Source: an uncultured Parabacteroides sp. (lineage in GTDB: Bacteria; Bacteroidota; Bacteroidia; Bacteroidales; Tannerellaceae). From it: 64,000 nt of DNA. Location: assembly GCA_900552465.1 (NCBI GenBank), contig URZO01000009.1, positions 30,355 through 94,354 of the forward strand, written 5' to 3'. Numbering within the stretch: position 1 is the stretch's first letter; the number at the start of each line of letters is the position of its first letter. A model generated the notes under the pieces. It saw only the letters and a list, made by a program, of their open reading frames with translations, ran no database searches and was not told the origin of the DNA. The position numbers and the translations under genes are program-made. Below, piece after piece: positions 57,275 to 64,000 of this stretch.

Positions 57275-58393
57275 TTATTCCTGATTCAATGCTTTCAGTG
57301 AGAAATAGAAGGTTGTTCCTTTTCCTTCTTCCGATTCAAACCAAAGCTTACCGCCGAGTTGTTCAACAAAGTCTTTACAGAGCATCAATCCCAAACCGGA
57401 ACCTTTTTCGTTGTTGGTTCCGTAGGATGTAAAGTGCGTATTTTGTTTGAGCAGTTTACCCTGATCCTCGGCTTTAATGCCTTTACCGGAATCCTTGACA
57501 CTGACGATGACAAAATTGCCGTCTGTTTTGGTCGAGACTGTAATTGTTCCCTTTTCATAGCTGAATTTAACAGCATTTGAAACCAAATTACGGACGATTG
57601 TCTTTACCATATCGATATCCACCGATCCCATCAATTCTTTATCCAAGCCATCAATAATGATAGAAATGCCTTTCTGGGCAGCCATCGGAATAAAGATCTC
57701 AGCAGTACTGCTTACGATACTGTTGATGTCTACTTCTTGCTTATAGATACTTTGTTTGTTCAGCCGGTTTTTAGCCCATTTCAGCAGGTTGTCGAGAAGC
57801 TGGAATATTTCTTCCGATGTCTTATTCATCATCTGAAGCATCTCATAAACTTCGTCACTGACCTGATTTTTATCGACCATCATCAGGATGGCATTATTCA
57901 TCATTTTAAGAGAACCAAGTGGGGAGCGCAAGTCGTGAGCAATGACAGAATAGAGCGTGTCGCGTGATTCGATTGTGCTTTCAAGCTCCTGTTTGATACG
58001 TTTAATACTGAACAGTTCGTAACGGTGGGCGACGCGTTTCACCAGTTCTTCCCGTTGGAAAGGCTTTGTTACATACTCTGTTGCCCCGAGTTGATAGCCT
58101 TTTACGATGCTTTGCATATCACTCAGCGCTGACATAATAATGACGGGAATGTTGTTTGTTTCAGGGTTGCTTTTTAAATGTTGCAAGACCTCGTAACCAT
58201 CCATCTCCGGCATCATGATATCAAGCAGAATAAGATTGGGATGCTTTTCCTGAGCGATGCGTAGCGCTTTAGCCCCGCTGTCTGTCGTAAGTAGCGTGTA
58301 ACCCTCTTTTTTTAATATAGCTTGTACAAGCATTACGTTAGTAGGTACATCGTCTACTACTAATACAGTATATTGTGATGCTAAGTTTTCCAT
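57275..58393 (-). CDS. REC-histidine kinase fusion
   Basis: A 372-residue soluble protein with an N-terminal receiver (VVDD near 13-16, LLDIMMPEMDGYE with the phospho-Asp near 59, TKPFQREEL), then HisKA with the H-box SVIAHDLRSPLGSL (His near 153) and a HATPase domain with LVSNAVKFS, KDSGKGI and GSGLGLML. Receiver-first kinases of this kind take phosphate or signals from other two-component proteins. A CheY-like protein is encoded 96 bp upstream on the same strand and is a likely partner. Its own -7 box TACATTTG is at 58437-58444. Confidence 0.92.
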   Translation of the reverse strand: MENLASQYTVLVVDDVPTNVMLVQAILKKEGYTLLTTDSGAKALRIAQEKHPNLILLDIMMPEMDGYEVLQHLKSNPETNNIPVIIMSALSDMQSIVKGYQLGATEYVTKPFQREELVKRVAHRYELFSIKRIKQELESTIESRDTLYSVIAHDLRSPLGSLKMMNNAILMMVDKNQVSDEVYEMLQMMNKTSEEIFQLLDNLLKWAKNRLNKQSIYKQEVDINSIVSSTAEIFIPMAAQKGISIIIDGLDKELMGSVDIDMVKTIVRNLVSNAVKFSYEKGTITVSTKTDGNFVIVSVKDSGKGIKAEDQGKLLKQNTHFTSYGTNNEKGSGLGLMLCKDFVEQLGGKLWFESEEGKGTTFYFSLKALNQE

Positions 58394-58436
58394 TTGATTC
58401 TGTACTTTTCTTGATATTCAATCACTATCAATGATA

Positions 58437-58444
58437 CAAATGTA
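58437..58444 (-). promoter_or_regulatory. -7 box of the REC-kinase gene
   Basis: TACATTTG on the - strand matches TAnnTTTG, 43 bp upstream of the start at 58393. The -33 box is not clear. Confidence 0.45.
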
Positions 58445-58489
58445 TTTAATTCTATTGAAATAATTGTTCTTTTTTTCTGAAAATAAATT

Positions 58490-58852
58490 TTACTTTAGTA
58501 AAACTTTTATCCTTGTTTTTAGTTCTTCAGGGTTAAAGGGCTTAAGAATAAAATCGTTAGCCCCTTTTTCAAAGAGACGTTTTCTGTCGGAATCACTTTC
58601 AACACTGGTCAGGATCAGGATCGGGATACGCGAAAATACTTCATCTTCTTTCAGTACCGTGACAAATTCTTCACCACTCATTTCCGGCATCATTAAATCT
58701 GAAATGATAGCGTCTGGTATATTTCCTGCCCTAAGCCAATTAAGTGCGATGATCGGGTTTTCCACATACTTTACGTTGTATCCGGATAAATAAAGTATTA
58801 TAATTTTAGCGATTTCCGGCTTATCGTCTACTAAAAGGACGGATTTATTCAT
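58490..58852 (-). CDS. CheY-like response regulator, paralogue of 28748-29110
   Basis: A 120-residue receiver-only protein from the ATG at 58852 (MNKSVLLVDDKPE), aligned to its paralogue; an ATG at 58876 would start only about a dozen bases from the predicted transcript start. The phosphorylation set is complete: VDDKPE, ISDLMMPEMSGEE (Asp near 55), the Thr/Ser switch in LILTSVE, and LKPFNPEEL. It is extremely similar over its length to the receiver heading the polysaccharide operon at 28748-29110. It lies 96 bp upstream of a REC-histidine kinase on the same strand. Output is by protein binding only. Confidence 0.88.
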   Translation of the reverse strand: MNKSVLLVDDKPEIAKIIILYLSGYNVKYVENPIIALNWLRAGNIPDAIISDLMMPEMSGEEFVTVLKEDEVFSRIPILILTSVESDSDRKRLFEKGANDFILKPFNPEELKTRIKVLLK

Positions 58853-58890
58853 AAGGCTGTCGTTATTGGGTTTCATTTATATATTTATTT

Positions 58891-58910
58891 GACAAATATA
58901 ATCATTTGTC
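58891..58910 (-). promoter_or_regulatory. -7 box inside an inverted repeat, CheY-like gene
   Basis: On the - strand TATATTTG (58893-58900) matches TAnnTTTG. It lies within GACAAAT (58891-58897) and ATTTGTC (58904-58910), perfect inverted 7-mers. The geometry would suit a regulator that covers the -7 box. The leader to the ATG at 58852 is about 35 nt. Confidence 0.45.
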
Positions 58911-58968
58911 TGAAATAACCTTCTTAAGTCAGAGGCTTTTTGTAGAAATTATTCTTTAAGTTTGCACC

Positions 58969-61419
58969 ATGAAATCGAATTTACTTCTTTTAGCGCTTTT
59001 ATTAGTAAGCTGTCAGCCGGAAATGCCTGTCACTTCTTCTATCCTGGTGGAAGGGGAGGGCTTGACGATTCCGGTAAATAAAGAATTGTATGGCTTGACA
59101 ATAGAGGAGATCAATCATGCGGTAGATGGAGGTATTTATGCCGAACTTATACAGAACCGCAGTTTTGAGGATGGAGTGCCGCCCTTGAACTGTCCGTTTG
59201 ATCCTGTCCGCCGCGTTCTGACAACGCCGAATGGTTGGACTATTCCTTTTTTGCGTCCTGATTCGGTCCCCGGATGGCGTCGTTTTTCGTCTACTTCCTA
59301 TATATATCCGGACACGAAAGAGTTGATTAATGATAAAAACCGTCGTTCTCTTTTAGTATCTGTTTCGGCTTCAGCGGAAACAGGAAAAGGGGGTGTTATT
59401 GCGGATGGATATCAAGGAATTCCAATTCGTGAAGGTGAGAAATATGATTTGTCTTTTTACATAAAAGGTGCTTCTATGGTTCCGAAGACTGTGAGTTTTG
59501 CTTTGGCTGATTCGACGGGGAAAACTGCTTTCAGCGAAGTCTTTCGTGTTGCTCCGGCTTATGAGTGGAAGAAGTATAAACATACTTTTACGGCGACATC
59601 GACTACCGGTAAAGCGGTGTTAACCGTCACGACAGACAGTTCGGCTGTCTTCTGGCTGGATGTTGTATCCCTCTTTCCGCAAAAGACCTGGAAGGAGCGG
59701 CCGAACGGATTACGGCCGGAGTTGATGGAGTTAATTGCCGCTTTGCAACCTAAATTCATCCGTTTTCCGGGAGGTAGCTTTGTCGAAGGATACACGGCCG
59801 GCACCTATCCTGTCTGGCGCGAAACGATCGGCGATATTGCCGAACGCAAGCATTTCTGGAATGTCTGGGCCTATGGCACGACAAACGGAGTCGGTTATCA
59901 TGAATACCTGCAGATGTGCGAGGACCTGAACGCCGAGCCCGTCTATGTCATTAACAGCGGTGTGACCAGCCAGAGTCGCCGTCCGCGTTACGAAGATATT
60001 ACGGCGATGGACAAACTGGTACAGGATGCTTTGGATGCTATTGCCTATGCCAACGAACCTGCCGATTCCATCATGGGTGCACTGCGTGCAAAGCATGGAC
60101 ATCCGGAACCCTTCGGATTGAAATATGTAGAGATAGGGAGTGAAAACTACGGACAAGAGTACTCGAAGCGTTTCGCCCTGTTTAAGAAGGCGATCAATGA
60201 AGTTTATCCGGATGTTACGGTGGTAAGCAGTTCCTATATAAAAGGAAAGAACCGGAACGAATGGTCGGACACGCATCTTTACGCGAGTGAATCTTTCCTG
60301 ATCTCCAATTACAACAGATATACAGCCGGACGGTATTCGCGTCGTATGCCTCCTGTGTTTATCGGCGAGTTCGGGTTATCCGGCGGAACACAGCCCGGAA
60401 GCTTGCGGGCTGCTATCGCAGAGGCCTGTTTCCTTGTCGGCGTGGAGAACGGACAGGATATCGTAAGGCGTTTGGCTTATGCCCCGATCGTCGGAAACAC
60501 GAAATACAAGATGGAACGCTATCCGGCTATTTCCTTTGATGGCGGGCAGATTGCCGTTTCTCCCTCTTACCACCTGCTGCAAATGTTCGGCAGCAACAGG
60601 GGTGACGAAGTCTTGAAGACGGAAGTGCGAACGTATCAGAAACCGCAGGTTACGTTCGGGCGTGCCGGCATCGAGATGTTCGACAATAGTTATGACTTTA
60701 AGGAAGTGAAAATAAATAATTCGCCGGTTACGGAAGGAACGGTTATGACGGGAAGCTGGAAAGTAGACCAGGGAACTTTGATTCCCGTACCGAACCGCTG
60801 GAACTACCTCTTGTTGGGTGATTCCACCGCTTATGATTATACCTTTTCCGCCGATATCAGAAGGACGAAAGGGAGCGGGCAGATCCAGTTCCGTGTGCGT
60901 GACAACGGGTTGCCCGGCGAACAGAACGACTATATCGGGATGACAATCGGAGGGGGCTTTGCCGAGCTTTACCGCCAGGCCGGTGGAGTGAGGGATACGT
61001 TATGCGCTCCCGTATCCTATCCGTTCCAGAGCAATCGCTGGTATAATGTAAGGATAAGCTGCAAGGATGAGCATATCAGTTGCTTCGTCGATGATACATT
61101 GGTTCATGATGTTATCATTCCTTCCATTCCGTCGTTGGTTTCAACCGCGACGCTTGATAAGGAAAACAATACGGTTATCCTGAAAGTGGTCAACACGACT
61201 CAGCATGAAGAAAGGACAGAGCTCGACCTGCAAGGTCTCAGCGTTAAAAATACGGCAGAAATCATCCAGCTGACAGGTGATCCCGATGCGCGTAATACTT
61301 TCGGCAAACCGGATGCAATCATGCCGGAAACGAAAGAGATTACATTCTCTATGAGTGGTCCCAAAGTATATAATTTCCCTCCGAACTCGATTACGATTAT
61401 GAAGCTCAAAGTCGATTGA
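58969..61419 (+). CDS. Alpha-L-arabinofuranosidase, glycoside hydrolase family 51
   Basis: An 816-residue lipoprotein: signal peptide with lipobox LVSC (Cys15). An N-terminal carbohydrate-binding-like domain (about 120-235) interrupts the GH51 region, whose barrel carries FIRFPGGSFVEGY, the acid/base Glu in VEIGSENYGQ and the nucleophile Glu in PVFIGEFG. A laminin-G/concanavalin-like insert (about 580-730) and a beta-sandwich end follow. It removes alpha-L-arabinofuranose from arabinans or arabinoxylan, probably at the outer membrane. A TAAGTTTG box at 58957-58964 ends only 4 bp before the ATG. It stands alone; no SusC/D genes are near. Confidence 0.9.
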   Translation: MKSNLLLLALLLVSCQPEMPVTSSILVEGEGLTIPVNKELYGLTIEEINHAVDGGIYAELIQNRSFEDGVPPLNCPFDPVRRVLTTPNGWTIPFLRPDSVPGWRRFSSTSYIYPDTKELINDKNRRSLLVSVSASAETGKGGVIADGYQGIPIREGEKYDLSFYIKGASMVPKTVSFALADSTGKTAFSEVFRVAPAYEWKKYKHTFTATSTTGKAVLTVTTDSSAVFWLDVVSLFPQKTWKERPNGLRPELMELIAALQPKFIRFPGGSFVEGYTAGTYPVWRETIGDIAERKHFWNVWAYGTTNGVGYHEYLQMCEDLNAEPVYVINSGVTSQSRRPRYEDITAMDKLVQDALDAIAYANEPADSIMGALRAKHGHPEPFGLKYVEIGSENYGQEYSKRFALFKKAINEVYPDVTVVSSSYIKGKNRNEWSDTHLYASESFLISNYNRYTAGRYSRRMPPVFIGEFGLSGGTQPGSLRAAIAEACFLVGVENGQDIVRRLAYAPIVGNTKYKMERYPAISFDGGQIAVSPSYHLLQMFGSNRGDEVLKTEVRTYQKPQVTFGRAGIEMFDNSYDFKEVKINNSPVTEGTVMTGSWKVDQGTLIPVPNRWNYLLLGDSTAYDYTFSADIRRTKGSGQIQFRVRDNGLPGEQNDYIGMTIGGGFAELYRQAGGVRDTLCAPVSYPFQSNRWYNVRISCKDEHISCFVDDTLVHDVIIPSIPSLVSTATLDKENNTVILKVVNTTQHEERTELDLQGLSVKNTAEIIQLTGDPDARNTFGKPDAIMPETKEITFSMSGPKVYNFPPNSITIMKLKVD

Positions 61420-61424
61420 TATTT

Positions 61425-61507
61425 GGATAGGCATCGGAGCAGAAACGGATGCCCATCCAATTGTTATCCGATGCCTATCCGTTTCTCGTCCGGTACTTAT
61501 CGGATAA
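61425..61507. repeat. 22-bp-period intergenic array E with alternative hairpins
   Basis: GGATAGGCATCGGA (61425-61438) is perfectly inverted at 61467-61480. AGAAACGGAT (61441-61450) is inverted at 61477-61486. TTATCCGAT (61464-61472) is inverted at 61499-61507. GGAT words are spaced 22 bp apart (61425 and 61447). The three pairings overlap, so they exclude one another. The array directly follows the GH51 stop. Confidence 0.8.
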
Positions 61508-61512
61508 AACAA

Positions 61513-61550
61513 GAAAAGGCTGCCTTTTGCGAGACAGCCTTTTCAGTTTT
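61513..61550. terminator. Terminator between GH51 and GH20 genes
   Basis: GAAAAGGCTG (61513-61522) pairs perfectly with CAGCCTTTTC (61535-61544), loop of 12 nt, followed by AGTTTTG. It separates convergent genes. Confidence 0.75.
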
Positions 61551-61562
61551 GTATAACGTTGA

Positions 61563-63911
61563 TTAATGAACCAACATGTCGGGAGTGATCTTAACGAACT
61601 TGTCGGTGTCGGCTTTGCGCAGCTTCACACTGCCGTCATTCCAATTGGAAGGCCAGCCGCCGATGATATGTCCTAAGAATACAACCTTGATTTCGTGCAA
61701 ACCTTTTGACAACGCTGCAGAACTGTCATGACGGGAGAAACGTTTTACTTCGCCGCCGTTGTTCACTAACAATTTGCCGTCGATCCAGACTTCTTCGTTA
61801 TCGGAAGAAATATAGTAGACGCCGTCTTCCGGAATGTTTACATAGCCGGTTGCGATGGCCGCATATTGCTTAACACCGCGCATCGATTCGCTTGTCTTGA
61901 CAACGCTGGTGATTTCACGCAAATCTTTGATCACGGATTTCTTCCATTCCTTTGCGTCAACCAATTTGGAGGTGTTCAGGTACATTCCGTCCGTCACCTG
62001 CATTTCCAGGCCCGGAGTAGTCTTGGCTACTTCCTTGGCCGGTGCCAACGCCTGCTTTTCAACTGTGATCGTACGTGTCTTGCTCATCTTGCCGGAAGGC
62101 AATACGGAGCGGATCTTCAGCACGCCGGATTCCGTAAACTCGATAGGAGCGGAGTAAACCGTCGATTCGGGAGTCGGTTCTGTTCCGTCGATCGTATAAA
62201 CCACCTTGATCGGGCGGCTTGTTTTAAATTCCAGGGAAGCCTTGTCTGTGAAAGCTACGAAGTTGCAGGAACCGTTCGGTTGTTCGGGTTGCGGGATATG
62301 GTAGTTGACATTCAGCGCATCCAAACGAACCAGTGCATTGTCCAGACGACGTTCGAAATCCTTATAATCCTTGCGTGCCAGCGGTGTCCAACCTATTTCG
62401 GCAACAGCCAGGACACGCGGATAAGCGCGGTATTCCAGAAGATCTGTGTTGTACATATATTCAGACCACAAATTGCTCTGTACGCCTTTGATGAAATGGT
62501 CTTTTCCGGCAGCCACCAATGTGTCGGGCGTCGGGTTGTAGGCATATACTCTTTCCAACGGGTCGTAACCGCCGATCGAAACCGGTTCGATCTTGGGATC
62601 GCCCTGGAACTGGTCGATGTACATACCGTTGCTGCTCGGAGTCATGATCGCTTCGTGTCCCAGATTGGCAGCAGCGATACCGCCTTCTTCGCCACGCCAT
62701 GACATGACAGTTGCAGTAGGAGCAAGGCCGCCTTCCAGGATTTCATCCCAGCCGATGATCTTCTTTCCATGCTTTTCAGCCAGGTATTTTTCCATACGCT
62801 GAACGAAATAGCTCTGCAGCTTTTCTTCGGCGGAGTGTTCCTTGTCTGCTTTCAAACCCTCTTCGCGGATACGTTTCTGGCAAAGCGGACAGTTTTTCCA
62901 GCTGATCTTCGGACATTCGTCACCTCCGATATGGATATATTCGCCGGGGAAAAGAGGAGCGACTTCATCGAATACGCCCTGCATGAACTCGAACGGTTCT
63001 TCTTTTCCGGCGCACATGACGATATCTTCCACACCCCAGATAATACGCGGAGTGGTCGGCTCGCCCTTGCAGGAAAGTTCGGGATAGGCGGCGATGGCAG
63101 CCAGTTCATGTCCCGGAAGTTCGATTTCCGGCACGATCGTGATAAAGCGGTCGGCGGCATATTGAACGATCTCCTTGATCTGGTCCTGTGTATAGAAACC
63201 TCCGTATTCGGTACCTTCACCATCGATACGTTTGGAGCCGATTTCCGTCAGCTTCGGGTATTTCTTGATCTCGATACGCCAGCCCTGGTCGTCTGTCAGG
63301 TGCCAGTGCATACGGTTGATCTTGAACAAAGCTAACACGTCGAGATGCTTCTTTACGTTCTCCACGGGGATGAAATGGCGGCAAGGGTCGAGCATGATGC
63401 CGCGATATCCGAAACGCGGTTCGTCTTTCACGGTCACGCAGGGAGCCGTCCAGGCAATGCCGTTAACAACAGCCTGGCTTTCGATCTCGGCCGGAAGCAG
63501 TTGCATGAATGTCTGCATACCGTAGAATAAACCCTGCGGATTCTTTGCTTTGACAGTAACGCCGTTCGGTGTAACATCCAGCGTATAGCCTTCATCGTTT
63601 ACATCCAGTGTCTCGTCGATCGCCAGTGTGATGCCGTTTGAGGCGGCTTTGTCGCTGACTGTTATCTGATAGCCGGTAGCCAGGTTCATCTGGGCTGCGA
63701 AATATTCGGCAACTGTTTTAGCTTCCGGTGTGGAAGCGGAGAAAGCGGTGTTCTTGTTTAGTTTAAAACTGCCCTCGTTCTGGACGAGGCTTACAGGAGT
63801 AGGGATTACATTGATGCCCTGGTTGTAAGACATCTGTTTTGTAGGCCCTTCGCTGCACGACGCAAGAATACAAAGTGCTGCGCCAGCACACATCGAAATG
63901 AGTTTCATCAT
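61563..63911 (-). CDS. Beta-N-acetylhexosaminidase, glycoside hydrolase family 20
   Basis: A 782-residue lipoprotein starting at the ATG at 63911 (MMKLISMCAG...LASC); the longer frame to 63953 overlaps the -7 box. The lipobox Cys is near residue 19. A GH20 N-terminal domain (about 35-150), the TIM barrel with RMHWHLTDDQGWR and the catalytic pair in HIGGDECPK (Asp-Glu) are present. A chitobiase-type C-terminal domain (about 555-635) and a PA14-like domain (about 660-775, YYISSDNEEVWIDGKLL) follow. It releases terminal GlcNAc or GalNAc from host or bacterial glycans outside the cell or in the periplasm. Confidence 0.92.
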   Translation of the reverse strand: MMKLISMCAGAALCILASCSEGPTKQMSYNQGINVIPTPVSLVQNEGSFKLNKNTAFSASTPEAKTVAEYFAAQMNLATGYQITVSDKAASNGITLAIDETLDVNDEGYTLDVTPNGVTVKAKNPQGLFYGMQTFMQLLPAEIESQAVVNGIAWTAPCVTVKDEPRFGYRGIMLDPCRHFIPVENVKKHLDVLALFKINRMHWHLTDDQGWRIEIKKYPKLTEIGSKRIDGEGTEYGGFYTQDQIKEIVQYAADRFITIVPEIELPGHELAAIAAYPELSCKGEPTTPRIIWGVEDIVMCAGKEEPFEFMQGVFDEVAPLFPGEYIHIGGDECPKISWKNCPLCQKRIREEGLKADKEHSAEEKLQSYFVQRMEKYLAEKHGKKIIGWDEILEGGLAPTATVMSWRGEEGGIAAANLGHEAIMTPSSNGMYIDQFQGDPKIEPVSIGGYDPLERVYAYNPTPDTLVAAGKDHFIKGVQSNLWSEYMYNTDLLEYRAYPRVLAVAEIGWTPLARKDYKDFERRLDNALVRLDALNVNYHIPQPEQPNGSCNFVAFTDKASLEFKTSRPIKVVYTIDGTEPTPESTVYSAPIEFTESGVLKIRSVLPSGKMSKTRTITVEKQALAPAKEVAKTTPGLEMQVTDGMYLNTSKLVDAKEWKKSVIKDLREITSVVKTSESMRGVKQYAAIATGYVNIPEDGVYYISSDNEEVWIDGKLLVNNGGEVKRFSRHDSSAALSKGLHEIKVVFLGHIIGGWPSNWNDGSVKLRKADTDKFVKITPDMLVH

Positions 63912-63950
63912 GTTTTTTGGTGTTTTTTGTATGAATGTAAAGGGATGTGT

Positions 63951-63958
63951 CAAAAGTA
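63951..63958 (-). promoter_or_regulatory. -7 box of the GH20 gene
   Basis: TACTTTTG on the - strand matches TAnnTTTG. The transcript would begin near 63945, giving a leader of about 34 nt to the ATG at 63911. Confidence 0.55.
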
Positions 63959-63981
63959 AGTTCTAACGCTTTAGCGTGTCA

Positions 63982-64000
63982 TTGCGGGCTTGACCCGCAA
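63982..64000. repeat. Start of a palindromic repeat cut by the window edge
   Basis: TTGCGGG-CTTGA-CCCGCAA is a perfect 7-bp dyad ending at the last base of the window. Its kind (GC-rich dyad in an intergenic spacer) resembles one unit of the other intergenic arrays, but the rest is not visible. Confidence 0.5.

Overview
The window looks like a chromosomal stretch of a gut Bacteroidales bacterium, most likely Parabacteroides or a close relative. The reasons are the complete Bat aerotolerance operon, Bacteroidetes-type promoter boxes (TAnnTTTG, often without a Shine-Dalgarno sequence downstream), a DUF4469 HU-like protein, an anaerobic sulfatase-maturase, and lipoprotein glycoside hydrolases. 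The genus is an inference; the sequence alone does not fix it.

Layout. 1-6896: the end of a DUF58 gene followed by a DUF4381-like protein, BatA, a fused BatB-BatC, BatD and BatE, all on the + strand. 6920-10804: a PAP2 phosphatase, a small HTH protein, a DUF2007-Usp-Usp stress protein and a PAS histidine kinase. 10954-12034: a DUF4469 HU-like gene whose upstream region is bounded by a 20-bp inverted repeat and contains an outward-facing promoter box, a possible invertible promoter. 12035-29110: an AT-rich exopolysaccharide locus with two arms. The + arm carries UDP-xylose synthase, two GT2 enzymes and a flippase. The - arm, read from 29110 leftwards, carries a CheY-like regulator, an initiating sugar transferase with a pseudo-receiver, a half-size TolC-like protein, a degenerate Wzc-like copolymerase, a Wzy-like polymerase, three glycosyltransferases and a phosphoribosyltransferase-HAD fusion matching dual-domain ribofuranosyltransferases. 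Together these describe a Wzx/Wzy-type pathway for a polymer probably containing pentoses (xylose by UXS, ribofuranose by the PRT-HAD enzyme). The - arm has a promoter, a 9-codon leader ORF and an intrinsic terminator in its leader.

29495-45110: a YhcH protein, a CopA copper ATPase with a small HMA protein and a hemolysin-III protein, a tiny two-gene membrane-protein operon, an anSME-TldD-TldE operon, an amidase, a Nei-like glycosylase, a NUDIX hydrolase and a three-gene O-acylation cassette (SGNH, SGNH, MBOAT). 45393-48154: an Hpt protein and a large hybrid histidine kinase with a strong Shine-Dalgarno, possibly of foreign origin. 48253-63911: beta-mannosidase (GH2), acyl-CoA synthetase, Mfd, a dolichyl-phosphate-mannose-synthase-like GT2, a REC-histidine kinase and its CheY-like partner (a paralogue of the regulator in the polysaccharide locus), a GH51 arabinofuranosidase and a GH20 hexosaminidase.

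The most unusual DNA-level signal is a set of intergenic arrays (near 10.9, 40.0, 48.2, 52.9 and 61.4 kb). Each has its own unrelated motif, but all repeat with the same 22-23-bp spacing, contain inverted copies and lie at gene ends, several doubling as terminators.
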